Notes: generated by a model not told the origin, from the letters alone. A stretch of 64,000 nucleotides of DNA from Sphingomonas sp. C3-2 (GCF_033025475.1 NZ_CP130322.1:372001-436000), one strand, 5' to 3'; counted from the stretch's first letter, positions 1-10,504 are shown. Numbers and translations are program-made.

Positions 1-1
1 G

Positions 2-274
2 GCCGGTAACAAGCAGGTGGCCGCCGCCAGCCTCGATCTCGTCCGTGCGATGATCCTTCCCAGCCTCTCCAAGGAAATCAAGACCCAGGATTGCGGTGCG
101 ATCAACAGGATGATCGAATTGCTCGAGCCCCTGCCCCCGGAAAATCTTGCGGGCGTTTTCGCGACGATCCTGCAGATCACGGCGCGCGATGAAGCCCGCA
201 AGGCCGCGCGCGAAGGAAAGCAGCCTGCCGACAAGAGTGGCCTCAATATCTGTCCCATTGGCGAAACGCGGTAA
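2..274 (+). CDS. C-terminal part of an unrecognised protein (5' end outside window)
   Basis: The reading frame is open from the left edge of the window (codons from base 2) and ends with TAA at 272-274, so only about 90 C-terminal residues are visible. The segment is mostly helical with a charged tail (ARDEARKAAREGK) and ends in GETR. I do not recognise a family and no catalytic motif is visible. The stop is 6 bases before the pncC start, so the two genes are probably co-transcribed. A GTG at 17 could be an internal start, but the open frame continues upstream and truncation by the window edge is the simpler reading. Confidence 0.6.
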   Translation, partial: AGNKQVAAASLDLVRAMILPSLSKEIKTQDCGAINRMIELLEPLPPENLAGVFATILQITARDEARKAAREGKQPADKSGLNICPIGETR

Positions 275-280
275 CGCATC

Positions 281-811
281 ATGGATCAAATTCTTCCCGA
301 TGAACTGGTGGCGCTGGCCCGCAAGGTGATCGAGGCGAACCGCGCGGCGGGTCGCACCATCGCGCTCGCCGAAAGCTGCACGGGCGGGCTGGTTAGCGCT
401 GCGCTTACCGAAATTCCGGGCTCATCCGACGTGTTTGAAGGCGGCTTCGTAACCTATTCGAACGAAGCGAAGATCAAGCAGATCGGGGTCAGCCTCGACG
501 TTCTCGAAACCTTTGGCGCGGTTTCGATCGCGGTGGCCTGGGGCATGGCGCGCGGCGCGCTGGAACGCTCCGGCGCCGATGTTGCCGTGGCGATCACCGG
601 GATTGCCGGGCCTGACGGTGGCACCGAGAAAAAGCCCGTCGGAACCGTCGTTTTCGCGCGCGCGGAAAAGGGCGGAGACCCCGAAAACGTCGTCGCCGAC
701 AGCCGCCAGTTCGGGGATCTGGGGCGTGCCGGCGTCCGCCGTCAGGCGGCGCTCGTCGCGCTCGAACTGCTGATGCCCGACGCGGCCCCCGCGCCCACAT
801 CGCTGCCGTAA
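281..811 (+). CDS. pncC: Nicotinamide-nucleotide amidohydrolase, CinA C-terminal family
   Basis: Predicted cytoplasmic enzyme that hydrolyses nicotinamide mononucleotide to nicotinic acid mononucleotide in pyridine nucleotide salvage. The 176-residue protein is a stand-alone CinA C-terminal domain, the size typical of E. coli PncC. Hallmarks seen are AESCTGG (30-36), GGFVTYSNEAK (54-64), GAVS (79-82) and TGIAGPDGG (106-114) followed by KPVGTV. The N-terminal MoaB-like CinA domain is absent. It starts 6 bases after the preceding stop. Its last 70 bases overlap the convergent COQ10/RatA gene, so the C-terminal tail (PDAAPAPTSLP) lies over the other gene's 3' end. Function is inferred from the family and confidence in the family is high. 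Confidence 0.93.
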   Translation: MDQILPDELVALARKVIEANRAAGRTIALAESCTGGLVSAALTEIPGSSDVFEGGFVTYSNEAKIKQIGVSLDVLETFGAVSIAVAWGMARGALERSGADVAVAITGIAGPDGGTEKKPVGTVVFARAEKGGDPENVVADSRQFGDLGRAGVRRQAALVALELLMPDAAPAPTSLP

Positions 812-1233
812 AGAACGGCGGCGCGTTCCTCGAACGCGCCGATCATCTTGCGCAGGGCCCGGTCGAACATCTGGCCCGCCAGATGTTCGAAGATCGCGGA
901 CTTGAACGCGAAATCGACGCTGAAATCGACGAGCGTGCCACCCTGCTCGTCCGGACGGAAAGCCCAGTGATTGTGCAGATGCTTCAGCGGCCCGTCGAGA
1001 TAGTCGACCTCCACACTGTGCGGCCTTTGCTTGATGACGCGCGAGGTAAAGCTTTCGCGCAGCGCCGAAAAACCGACGATCAGATCGGCGATCATCTCGG
1101 TCTCGGTGTTCGAGCGCACGCGTACCGCGCTGACCCAGGGCAGGAATTCACCATAGCGCGCGACGTCCGACACCAGATCATACATCTGCTCGGGGGAATA
1201 GGGCAGATGGCGGGTTTCACTATGACGCGGCAT
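742..1233 (-). CDS. COQ10/RatA-family START-like protein
   Basis: A 163-residue single-domain protein of the polyketide cyclase/START-like fold. Database pipelines usually name this family 'type II toxin-antitoxin system RatA toxin', but in alphaproteobacteria it is more plausibly a coenzyme-Q-binding COQ10 homologue that assists respiratory-chain quinone. Family-typical segments are the PYSPEQMYDLVSDVARYGEF start and the W-F-D-sheet region AGQMFDRALRKMIGAFEERA. The ATG overlaps the lipA stop by one base (TGATG), indicating translational coupling to lipA. No antitoxin partner is adjacent, which argues against a toxin role. The Ser/Ala-rich C-terminal tail (SGISSSSATSAA) lies antisense to the pncC 3' end. 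Confidence 0.85.
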   Translation of the reverse strand: MPRHSETRHLPYSPEQMYDLVSDVARYGEFLPWVSAVRVRSNTETEMIADLIVGFSALRESFTSRVIKQRPHSVEVDYLDGPLKHLHNHWAFRPDEQGGTLVDFSVDFAFKSAIFEHLAGQMFDRALRKMIGAFEERAAVLYGSDVGAGAASGISSSSATSAA

Positions 1234-2165
1234 CAGCCCCTCGCCAATTTCGCTTCGCGGGCCGCACGCAAACGCTCGAAATCGTCGCCAGCGTGATAGC
1301 TCGAGCGGGTAAGCGGCGAGGCCGCCACCAGCAGAAAGCCCTTGGCACGTGCGATCGCGGCATAAGCGCTGAATGCCTGCGGGGTGACGAAATCCATCAC
1401 CTTGGCATGCTTGGGCGTGGGCTGGAGATACTGGCCCATGGTGAGGAAATCGATATCCGCCGAGCGCATGTCGTCCATCACCTGGTGCACCTCGAGTCGT
1501 TCTTCGCCCAGCCCGAGCATCACACCCGATTTGGTAAAGATCGACGGATCGTGCCGCTTCACCGACTCGAGCAGGCGCAGCGACGCATAATAGCGCGCGC
1601 CCGGGCGGATCGTCGGATAGAGCCGCGGTACGGTTTCGAGATTATGGTTATAGACGTCGGGGCGCGCGGCCACGATCGCCTCGACAGCAGCCTGTGTCTT
1701 ATTCCGGAAATCCGGGGTCAGGATCTCGATGGTGGTCTTCGGCGTTGTCCGGCGAAGTGCCTCGATTACCTTGACGAATTGGCTGGCGCCGCCATCGGGA
1801 AGATCGTCGCGATCGACCGAGGTGATGACGATATGCTCCAGCCCCAGTTCGGCGGCGGCGTCAGCCGTGTGCTGCGGTTCAAGCGGATCCACCTTGCGGG
1901 GCATGCCCGTCTTCACATTGCAAAATGCGCAAGCGCGGGTGCAGACATCGCCCAGAATCATCACGGTCGCGTGCTTTTTGGTCCAGCACTCGCCGATATT
2001 GGGGCATGCGGCCTCTTCACAGACGGTCGACAGATTAAGTCGTCGCATCAACGCCTTGGTTTCAGAAAAGCCTGCGCTTGTGGGGGCTTTTACGCGGATC
2101 CAGTCGGGCTTGCGGATACGGACGGGACGCGATTCGGGGATCGGGTTGGGGTCAGCTTCGCTCAT
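1233..2165 (-). CDS. lipA: Lipoyl synthase
   Basis: Radical-SAM enzyme that inserts two sulfurs into protein-bound octanoyl groups to make lipoate; likely clients here include the lipoyl domain fused to PdhB at 32-33 kb. The 310-residue product has the auxiliary cluster cysteines C49, C54 and C60 ([12 protein letters not shown]) and the radical-SAM cysteines C75, C79 and C82 (CTRACAFC). I start at the ATG at 2165 (MSEADPNP); a longer frame reaching 2234 would overlap the divergent carbonic anhydrase start and adds an unconserved leader. It heads a two-gene unit with the COQ10/RatA gene, which begins inside its stop codon. Confidence 0.96.
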   Translation of the reverse strand: MSEADPNPIPESRPVRIRKPDWIRVKAPTSAGFSETKALMRRLNLSTVCEEAACPNIGECWTKKHATVMILGDVCTRACAFCNVKTGMPRKVDPLEPQHTADAAAELGLEHIVITSVDRDDLPDGGASQFVKVIEALRRTTPKTTIEILTPDFRNKTQAAVEAIVAARPDVYNHNLETVPRLYPTIRPGARYYASLRLLESVKRHDPSIFTKSGVMLGLGEERLEVHQVMDDMRSADIDFLTMGQYLQPTPKHAKVMDFVTPQAFSAYAAIARAKGFLLVAASPLTRSSYHAGDDFERLRAAREAKLARG

Positions 2166-2232
2166 GGGGCGCAGATAGCGATTTAAAGAAGCAGTTGCCA
2201 CCCCCGCCATCTCCGTTCTAGGGGGCCGTTTC

Positions 2233-2865
2233 ATGTCAGACTTCTCAGACCTCGTCGCCGGCTATCATCGCTTCCGCTCCACTGGCTGGGTACAGCAGCG
2301 CGAGCGATGGTCTGAACTAGCTGTCGGCCAGAGCCCCAAAGTCATGGTCATCGCCTGCTCGGACAGCCGAGTCGATCCCAGCCAGATCTTCGATGCCTCG
2401 CCGGGGGAGATCTTCGTCGTCCGCAACGTCGCCAATCTCGTCCCCCCCTTCGAAGTGGGCGGCGGCCGCCACGGTGTATCCGCAGCGCTCGAATTCGCAG
2501 TAACTCAACTCAATGTTTCCGAAATCGTTGTAATGGGTCATGGCCAGTGCGGCGGCGCGAACGCCGCGCTGTCGCGCCGCTTCGAACATGCCGCTCCGGG
2601 GGAAGGCGGCTTCATCGCGAACTGGATCGGCTTGCTCGACGATGCCCGCGACCGCGTGATCTGTGAACATGGCACCGGCCCCGAGGCCGCGCGCGCCATG
2701 GAAATGGAAACGGTGAAGGTCAGCATCGAAAACCTGCGCACCTTCCCGTGCATCCCCATTCGCGAAAATGCCGGATCGCTCCGCATTCACGGCGCCTATT
2801 TCGCGATTGCCGATGGGCTTCTCCACCTGCTGGACGAAAAAACGGGCGCCTTCAAACCCGCTTGA
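2233..2865 (+). CDS. Beta-class carbonic anhydrase
   Basis: Zinc enzyme interconverting CO2 and bicarbonate; bicarbonate also feeds CarAB in this window. The 210-residue cytoplasmic protein shows all beta-class hallmarks: CSDSR (zinc ligand C42, Asp/Arg dyad D44-R46), and MGHGQCGG with zinc ligands H103 and C106. No signal peptide is seen. It is divergent from lipA across a 67-base gap and appears monocistronic: the next gene starts 131 bases downstream and is an exported small protein. The start ATG at 2233 gives the expected N terminus (a short helix, then YHRFRS). I assign no gene letter because can/cynT paralogues cannot be separated by eye. Confidence 0.94.
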   Translation: MSDFSDLVAGYHRFRSTGWVQQRERWSELAVGQSPKVMVIACSDSRVDPSQIFDASPGEIFVVRNVANLVPPFEVGGGRHGVSAALEFAVTQLNVSEIVVMGHGQCGGANAALSRRFEHAAPGEGGFIANWIGLLDDARDRVICEHGTGPEAARAMEMETVKVSIENLRTFPCIPIRENAGSLRIHGAYFAIADGLLHLLDEKTGAFKPA

Positions 2866-2996
2866 TGGAATTTCGATACGTTTTCTCGTCTGAAAACATT
2901 AATGAAATTTTTTCTAAGCACGCTTATTTTGACTGTTGCGCCAAAGCTCGTTAAGGGCCAAGGCGCAATTTCCATGAGAGGGTGGAGTAGATAATA

Positions 2997-3269
2997 ATGC
3001 GTTTGCTCGTAAGTTCAGTTTCCGCACTGCTCGCGCTTAGCGCGCTGACGACTCCTGTCGCCGCTCTGGCGCAGGCATCGGCCAAGAATGGCGTCACGAT
3101 GTATTCGTCGGACGGCAAGCGTCTCGGCAAGATCAACCGCGTCGCCGACGGCGTCGCCACGATCATCTTTGACTCGCGCTTCGTCCGCGTTCCCCTGAGC
3201 TCGCTGACCGACTCGGACGGCAAGCTCGTGACCAGCCTCGATTACGCGGCGGTCCGCAAGCTCAAGTAA
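2997..3269 (+). CDS. Small exported protein of unknown function
   Basis: A 90-residue product with a clear Sec-type signal peptide: MRLL, a hydrophobic core to about residue 24, and a likely cleavage after AALA. The mature part is about 65 residues, mainly short beta-strand-like segments (VTMYSSDGKRLGKINRV) reminiscent of PRC-barrel or SH3-like folds. It contains no cysteine. A GGTGGAG ribosome-binding site lies 10 bases upstream of the ATG. The 131-base gap before it is unusually AT-rich for this window and probably carries its own promoter. The family is unknown to me; periplasmic localisation is inferred from the signal peptide alone. Confidence 0.75.
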   Translation: MRLLVSSVSALLALSALTTPVAALAQASAKNGVTMYSSDGKRLGKINRVADGVATIIFDSRFVRVPLSSLTDSDGKLVTSLDYAAVRKLK

Positions 3270-3497
3270 GAGCTTGGCCAGATTGCGGGCGAACATGTGT
3301 TTCGCCCGCCATCCAGCCATTAGAGACGACTAAGCGCCCCTCCTGTCGTTTCCGCCCCCCCTTGGGTGTTTTCAGGCGCCTTTTCCTAAAAACATACTGT
3401 TCGCCATACGGTGGCAATCCGGCCGCAAATCAGCACCTGCCGGCGTTCGACCGTGCGTGATGCCTTTTTTACAAGGCTCAGATGTTCTGGTGCAGCC

Positions 3498-3538
3498 AAA
3501 GAAAAACGCGCCGGAAAGCGTGATGCTCTCCGACGCGT
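3498..3538 (-). terminator. Rho-independent terminator of ettA
   Basis: On the minus strand a 14-base stem with two G-U type mismatches (arms 3525-3538 and 3506-3519, loop of 5) is followed by a run of five T (complement of 3502-3506). It sits 25 bases after the ettA stop. The remaining sequence of the 293-base gap 3270-3562 shows no gene. Confidence 0.75.
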
Positions 3539-3562
3539 TCGATTGGCTTTGCCATGAGGGGC

Positions 3563-5242
<1,680 letters not shown>

Positions 5243-5385
5243 CGGCACGGAACTCCGTTAAGAAACACTGCTGAAATTTGGGCGATGCCCTAGCCGAGCG
5301 ACGTTCGCTTGGCAAACAGGGGATGAAGGCCCTGCAATCGCGATCCATTTGGGGTTCACGCGCGCGCGCGTCAACAGTAGAGACC

Positions 5386-6747
5386 ATGGGCATGAAAAAG
5401 CTCATCCTTCTCGCGGCCGTACTGCCGACGATCGCCTTTGCCGCCCCGGACCAGACCGCCCAGTTGCGCGACGCCGCGCTGAAGGATGATGTCGCCTGGG
5501 ACATCACCGAGGGCCTCACCACCGAAATCGGCCAGCGCATGCCCGGCACCGAAGCGGAAGCGCGGGCACGCGACTGGGCGGTAAAGAAGCTCGCCGGACT
5601 CGGCTTCGCAAATGTCCGGATCGAGCCCTTCGACATGCCCGTCTGGGTGCGCGGCGAAGAAAAGGCCGAGGTCATCGCCCCCTTCCCTCAACCCCTCACC
5701 ATCACCGCGATCGGCAATAGCGGCGCTACGGCGAAGACCGGGCTTGAGGGCGAAATCGCCTTTTTCCCGACCTTCGAAGATCTGCAGGCCGCGCCCGATG
5801 CTGCAGTGAAGGGCAAGATCGTCTTCGTCAGCCATGCGATGAAGGCCACGCAGGACGGATCGGGCTATGGCTATTATGGCAAGGCGCGCTTTGTCGGCCC
5901 CAATGTCGCCGCGCGCAAAGGTGCTGCCGCCATCATCATCCGTTCGATCGGCACCGACAGCCACCGCACGCCCCATACCGGCAACACAAATTTCGACGCC
6001 GATGTGAAGGCGATCCCGGCCGCTGCCTTGTCCAACCCCGATGCCGACAATCTCGAACGCATGCTCAAGCGCAGCCCCAATGTGCGCCTGAAGCTAACGC
6101 TCACCCCCCGGAACATCGGCGTGCGCCAGTCGGGCAATGTCGTGGCCGAAGTACCCGGAAGCGATCCCGACGCCGGGATCGTGCTGATCGGCGGCCATCT
6201 CGACAGCTGGGATCTGGGCACAGGCGCCATCGACGATGCCACCGGCGTTGCGATCACCGCCGCCGCTGCCAAGCGCGTGATGGATGCCGGCCAGCCACGC
6301 CGCACCATCCGCGTCGTCTGGTTCGGGGCCGAGGAAGTCGGCGTGTTCGGCGGCAAGGCCTATTTCGAGCGCCACAAGGACGAGAATCACGCCATCGCCG
6401 CGGAATCGGATTTCGGGGCGGACAAGGTCTGGCGCTTCTCGACGAAACTGCCCGACTCGGCCGCTGGGATTAATGATCGACTCGCAAAGGCGCTGTTTCC
6501 GCTCGGAATCGTGCACGGAAAGGACGTTGCCGGGGGCGGTGCGGATGTCGGCCCGGTGATCCGTTCGGGCGTGTCCGCCATCGACCTGGATCAGGACGGC
6601 ACACGCTACTTCGATTTACACCATACCGCCGACGATACGCTGGATAAGGTGGATCCCGAGGCATTGCGACAGAACGTCGCAGCATGGACGGCGATGCTCT
6701 CGATCGTGGCCAATGCCCCTGAGAATATTGCCTTCAACCGGCCGTAA
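5386..6747 (+). CDS. Exported M28-family zinc metallopeptidase with PA insert
   Basis: A periplasmic aminopeptidase/carboxypeptidase-Q-like enzyme. Two in-frame ATGs (5386 and 5392) precede a signal peptide MKKLILLAAVLPTIAFA. After an N-terminal segment, a PA-type inserted domain (about 110-230, with KGAAAIIIRS) is followed by the M28 catalytic core. Likely zinc ligands and catalytic residues are H and D in GGHLDSWD, D in IDDATG, EE in FGAEEVG, D in SDFGADK and H in LHHTADD. About 451-453 residues is normal for this subfamily. It is monocistronic, divergent from ettA. The peptide substrate cannot be deduced. Confidence 0.92.
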   Translation: MGMKKLILLAAVLPTIAFAAPDQTAQLRDAALKDDVAWDITEGLTTEIGQRMPGTEAEARARDWAVKKLAGLGFANVRIEPFDMPVWVRGEEKAEVIAPFPQPLTITAIGNSGATAKTGLEGEIAFFPTFEDLQAAPDAAVKGKIVFVSHAMKATQDGSGYGYYGKARFVGPNVAARKGAAAIIIRSIGTDSHRTPHTGNTNFDADVKAIPAAALSNPDADNLERMLKRSPNVRLKLTLTPRNIGVRQSGNVVAEVPGSDPDAGIVLIGGHLDSWDLGTGAIDDATGVAITAAAAKRVMDAGQPRRTIRVVWFGAEEVGVFGGKAYFERHKDENHAIAAESDFGADKVWRFSTKLPDSAAGINDRLAKALFPLGIVHGKDVAGGGADVGPVIRSGVSAIDLDQDGTRYFDLHHTADDTLDKVDPEALRQNVAAWTAMLSIVANAPENIAFNRP

Positions 6748-6761
6748 CAAAGAATTTATCG

Positions 6762-6789
6762 TTGACCGTCGCAGAATCCCCGCTATCTG
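6762..6789 (+). promoter_or_regulatory. Sigma-70-type promoter of the repeat lipoprotein gene
   Basis: TTGACC (6762-6767), a 16-base spacer and TATCTG (6784-6789) form a good housekeeping -35/-10 pair about 60 bases before the lipoprotein ATG. It lies just after the peptidase stop, so the lipoprotein gene is probably transcribed separately. Confidence 0.55.
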
Positions 6790-6849
6790 GGTGGCTCGCG
6801 AACGGCACACGGGCCGGTACGCGAATTTTTTTGCTTGGGAGCAAATCGA

Positions 6850-7101
6850 ATGAAGAAAGTAACGTTCGTTCTCGCTGCCGCCGGCCTGATGTCCCTGGCC
6901 GCCTGCAACGGTGAAAAGCCGGCTGAAAACGCAGTCGAAAACGCTGTTGAGAACGTTGAAGACGCTGCTGCAAACCTTGACGCAGCTGCTGAAAACGTCA
7001 CCGAAAACGTTGCTGCAGACGCAGCGAACGTAGCTGACAACGCTGCAAACGTTGTCGAAAACGCTGCGAACGTTGTCGAAAACGCGACCAACGCGCAGTA
7101 A
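6850..7101 (+). CDS. Small repetitive Ala/Asn/Glu/Val-rich lipoprotein
   Basis: An 83-residue product with a lipoprotein signal: MKKVTFVLAAAGLMSLAAC, lipobox LAAC and acylated Cys at 19. The mature chain of about 64 residues consists almost entirely of near-repeats built from ENAVENV, AANVAD and AANVVEN, with heptad spacing near the end (NAANVVE twice). It should form one long amphipathic alpha-helix or coiled coil anchored to a membrane by the lipid. It resembles small envelope lipoproteins only in general form, such as Lpp-like or entericidin-like proteins, and I cannot name a family. It has its own promoter and a strong terminator, which suggests high expression. Confidence 0.8.
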   Translation: MKKVTFVLAAAGLMSLAACNGEKPAENAVENAVENVEDAAANLDAAAENVTENVAADAANVADNAANVVENAANVVENATNAQ

Positions 7102-7139
7102 TTACGTTTCCGCCTTTCGGGGCGGAGCAACGTGATGAG

Positions 7140-7176
7140 AAACGGGCAGTCCTCACGGATTGCCCGTTTTCTTTTG
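7140..7176 (+). terminator. Rho-independent terminator after the repeat lipoprotein gene
   Basis: A perfect 9-base stem (7140-7148 with 7161-7169, core CGGGCA/TGCCCG) with a 12-base loop is followed by a T-rich tract (TTTTCTTTT, ending at 7175). Confidence 0.85.
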
Positions 7177-7305
7177 TCTACTAAGAAACTTTGAATGTTG
7201 TATCGCAGCCCCTCATCGGCGCTTTTGGGGCGCTCCAACTAACGGCTCCATGGCCGACCATGTTATCGCTTCTGGAGCCTTGGGCAGCAGCGGGGAGATT
7301 ATCGG

Positions 7306-9219
7306 ATGTGCGGCATAGCGGGCTGGTACCGCCGATCGGGAACGGTCGACGAAAGCCAGATTACAGCGCAATGCGACGCGATCTTCCATCGTGGCCCGGA
7401 CGATAGCGGCGTTTTCGTCGACGGCGATTTCGGCTTCGGCATGCGGCGGCTCAGCATTGTCGATCTGGCGGGCGGGCACCAACCGATCATCAGCGATTGC
7501 CGCCGCTATATCATCGTCTTCAACGGCGAAATCTATAATCACCTTACCCTGCGCCGCGAGCTATCCGCAGCCGGGCGCAATTTCCGCACCCGCAGCGATA
7601 CCGAGACCATATTGGTCGCCTTTCAGCATTGGGGGGACGACGCCTGGGCACGGCTCGAAGGTATGTTCGCCGTCGCCATATGGGATCGTGAGACGCGCCG
7701 CCTTCGGCTTGCGCGCGATCCGCTCGGCATCAAACCGCTTTATCTCGCCCGCCATGCCGGCGGCCTAGCCTTCGCCTCCGAGCTCAAGGCGCTCGCCCCC
7801 ATTCCGGGCCTTGCTTTCGACGTCGACGCGCGCGCGGCGCATGATTTCTTCAGCTTCGGCCATATTCGCAGCCCCCGTTCAATCTACCGCGACATCTCGA
7901 CGCTCGCCCCCGGACACCTGCTGACGCTCGATCCCATGGGCGAACCGGCGGTTCGCGCCTTCTGGGAACCGCGCTACAGCGTCGCCGAGGCGCGCAGCGA
8001 GCAGGACTGGATCGAGGAATTCCGCGCGCTTTGGCTCGAAACCGTCGAATCGCACATGCTTGCCGATGTTGATGTCGGGGTATTCCTGTCAGGCGGCGTC
8101 GATTCCTCGGCAGTCGCCGCCGCGATGAAGCGCCTCACCGATCGCCCGATCAAGGCGTTCACCATCGGATTTCCCATCGCGCGTTATGACGAGACCCCCT
8201 ACGCCGCCGAGGTGGCGCAGCATCTCGGGCTCGATCATGTCTGCCGCGTGGTCGATCTGCGCGCGGCGCAGGATATCCTGCCGCAAATCCAGCACTGCTA
8301 TGACGAACCCTTTGCCGATCCCGCTGCCGTGCCAACCTGGTATGTCAGCAAGATGGCGGCCGAGCATGTGAAGGTCGTCCTCGCCGGCGATGGCGGCGAC
8401 GAACTCTTTGCCGGCTATAAGCGCCACCGGAACGAGGCGCGCATGGCACGCAGCCGCGGGCTGATGGTCGCCGCAGGCCCGCTTGCCGCCGCGATCGACG
8501 CGCTACCCGCCACGCCTTGGCGCAGCGTCAACCATCTGCGCCAGCGGCTCCGCCGCTTTCGTAATTCGGCTCTACTACCCGACGGCTTTTCGCGCTTCTT
8601 CGCCAAGACGCAGATCACATCGCCCGACCTGCGCGAGATGCTGTACGGCGAACGCCTTCGCGATTTCGTCCAGCGCGACGAATATGAACGGCTGCGCGCG
8701 GAATATTTCCCCGATCCCGAGGCAATTTCAAGCGATCCGCTCGAACAGTTCCTGTTCGCCGACATGACGCTCAACCTTCCCGGCGCCATGCTCACCAAGG
8801 TCGACCGCGCCACCATGGCGCATTCGATCGAGGCGCGCGTCCCCTTCCTCAGCCACCGCATGGCGGACTGGGCGATGCAATTGCCGCTCGACATGAAGCT
8901 GCACAGCGGCACCGGCAAATATGTCGTGCGCAAGGCGGTCGAACCCTGGCTTTCCGAAGGCATCCTCGATCGCAAGAAACAGGGATTCCAGATGCCGCTC
9001 AGCCAATGGTTCGCTGGCGACTTCGGCGCCTATGCGCGCAGCCTGTGGCATGATTCCGGCGCGGCACACTCAGGCTGGCTGGCGCCGCAAGCCGTGGAGC
9101 GGCTGTTCACCGAGCACCGCCATGGTATGCGTGACCACGGCAAGCTGCTCTATGCGCTCGCCATGTTCAGCCTGTGGTGGGCCAATCGCCCCAATGCGTC
9201 CGCGAACACCGCGCCATGA
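7306..9219 (+). CDS. asnB: Asparagine-synthase-family amidotransferase
   Basis: A 637-residue class II glutamine amidotransferase fused to an asparagine-synthase domain. The N-terminal nucleophile is Cys2 (MCGIAGW), with HRGPDD and FNGEIYNH in the glutaminase domain; the ATP-pyrophosphatase P-loop is SGGVDSS beginning at 262, followed by GDGGDELFAGYKRH. Length and style (FFSFGH, RSIYR, LAPGH around 185-210) fit the XrtA/exosortase-associated amidotransferase subgroup better than biosynthetic AsnB, but no exosortase or polysaccharide gene is nearby. It could make asparagine or amidate a cell-surface substrate. It is monocistronic; tRNA-Pro follows 65 bases downstream. Confidence 0.85.
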   Translation: MCGIAGWYRRSGTVDESQITAQCDAIFHRGPDDSGVFVDGDFGFGMRRLSIVDLAGGHQPIISDCRRYIIVFNGEIYNHLTLRRELSAAGRNFRTRSDTETILVAFQHWGDDAWARLEGMFAVAIWDRETRRLRLARDPLGIKPLYLARHAGGLAFASELKALAPIPGLAFDVDARAAHDFFSFGHIRSPRSIYRDISTLAPGHLLTLDPMGEPAVRAFWEPRYSVAEARSEQDWIEEFRALWLETVESHMLADVDVGVFLSGGVDSSAVAAAMKRLTDRPIKAFTIGFPIARYDETPYAAEVAQHLGLDHVCRVVDLRAAQDILPQIQHCYDEPFADPAAVPTWYVSKMAAEHVKVVLAGDGGDELFAGYKRHRNEARMARSRGLMVAAGPLAAAIDALPATPWRSVNHLRQRLRRFRNSALLPDGFSRFFAKTQITSPDLREMLYGERLRDFVQRDEYERLRAEYFPDPEAISSDPLEQFLFADMTLNLPGAMLTKVDRATMAHSIEARVPFLSHRMADWAMQLPLDMKLHSGTGKYVVRKAVEPWLSEGILDRKKQGFQMPLSQWFAGDFGAYARSLWHDSGAAHSGWLAPQAVERLFTEHRHGMRDHGKLLYALAMFSLWWANRPNASANTAP

Positions 9220-9283
9220 AGCCGTTCGCCGTCATCTATTCGGTTGACGACGAAAGGCGCGAAATCTAAGGCCTTTGCAAGGT

Positions 9284-9363
<80 letters not shown>

Positions 9364-9399
9364 AATCACCCACATCAAAATCCGCGGTCGCGGCGATCA

Positions 9400-10485
9400 T
9401 TAATGATCCAACCGGAGCAGGTTGGATTGCACGGCCCGAACGAGATCGGCTTGCCGCGCCAAACCCATCCTGCCCAGCGCGCGTTTGCAATAGGTGCGGA
9501 TCGTCGCAGCCGTCACACCCATTTCCACCGCCGCATCAGCAAGTGTCATGCCATGCGCCAGATAATGCGTCAGCCGCGCCTCCGCCCAGGACAGGCCGAA
9601 ACGACGGCGCAGCGCTTCTATATCCAGTTTTGGAAGCGAGGTGGAGCTTTCGACATGCACCATATAGGCCGCGCCGCAGCCGATACCGTCCATCGTGCCG
9701 CTCCGGGGCGTAACTAGAATGAAGAATGGCTGCCCCGCCACTTCCTCTTCAAACAGCAGATTGCCCTGCAACCCCTTGCGCAGAATATCGCGAAAGCGCC
9801 TTTGCACTTTCCCACCGATATGCAGCCGACCCTTGAATTCATAGCATGGGCCGCCTTCCATCAGTAGCGCGTCGGCCAGCCGGTTGCTCCCCAATATTTG
9901 TCCATCCGCCGCCAGGACAAAGCTGGCCGTGCCCAGATCAGCCAAGGCATCTGCAAAGGCGCGGGCAACACACCGATCGGTGTCCCGCATCAGTTGGATG
10001 GACGCCGTGCGGTATAGGTGGGGCATCAGGTTGATCAGACCGCGCATTTCGTCGTCATCGAATGCGCCCTGTTTCTCGTCGCGGCTGATCGACAGCCACA
10101 TCCGCATGCCACGATTTTCACCGAGATAGGCGAACAGTGCATTCGCCGCGCCTATGCTCTGGCAAAACGCCATATATTCCGAATGGCGACGGTCCTGCCC
10201 CGGCGAAAGCAATGTCGGCAGATCATAAACCGTATCGCTCCGCATCGCGCGGTGGCAGGTTGGATCGAGATGGCGGTAGACGTTGTTATAGGCGGGCCAG
10301 TTTTCGCACAGCGCGGGCGTCGCATCATATATGAAGCGCGCACCATCCCCATCGTCCGCCACGGGGGAAAGTTTGAATAAGGCACCGGTTGCGTTGAAAT
10401 GACTGCGTATCCGCCCCGCCATGGATTGCCACGGCTGTTGTGCGTCCACACAATCATAAATGGCGCCAATAATATCGGTGTCCAT
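9400..10485 (-). CDS. LuxR-type transcriptional regulator next to a P450 locus
   Basis: A 361-residue regulator with a C-terminal LuxR/GerE helix-turn-helix (about 295-355; LSWAEARLTHYLAHGMTLADAA, then GVTAATIRTYCKRAL). The N-terminal two-thirds lacks an acyl-homoserine-lactone-binding signature; it looks like a GAF/PAS-type sensor of the kind found in orphan LuxR proteins (IGAIYDCVDAQQPW near the start, a PAS-like ADGQILGSNR segment about 195-260). It is divergent from the P450-ferredoxin pair across a 99-base gap that contains two dyad sequences, so it is a likely regulator of that pair. The ligand cannot be predicted. A perfect 14-base palindrome (9395-9408) spans its stop codon. Confidence 0.85.
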   Translation of the reverse strand: MDTDIIGAIYDCVDAQQPWQSMAGRIRSHFNATGALFKLSPVADDGDGARFIYDATPALCENWPAYNNVYRHLDPTCHRAMRSDTVYDLPTLLSPGQDRRHSEYMAFCQSIGAANALFAYLGENRGMRMWLSISRDEKQGAFDDDEMRGLINLMPHLYRTASIQLMRDTDRCVARAFADALADLGTASFVLAADGQILGSNRLADALLMEGGPCYEFKGRLHIGGKVQRRFRDILRKGLQGNLLFEEEVAGQPFFILVTPRSGTMDGIGCGAAYMVHVESSTSLPKLDIEALRRRFGLSWAEARLTHYLAHGMTLADAAVEMGVTAATIRTYCKRALGRMGLARQADLVRAVQSNLLRLDH

Positions 10486-10504
10486 CGCCCCTCTCCCTCG
10501 CAGA

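Noticed and set aside
742-1233. RatA toxin of a toxin-antitoxin system
   Set aside because: No antitoxin gene is adjacent, and in alphaproteobacteria this family next to lipA is more likely a COQ10-type quinone protein.
9395-9408. Perfect 14-base palindrome GATCATTAATGATC
   Set aside because: It spans the stop codon of the LuxR-type gene and probably reflects AT-rich 3' end sequence; a regulatory role is unsupported.
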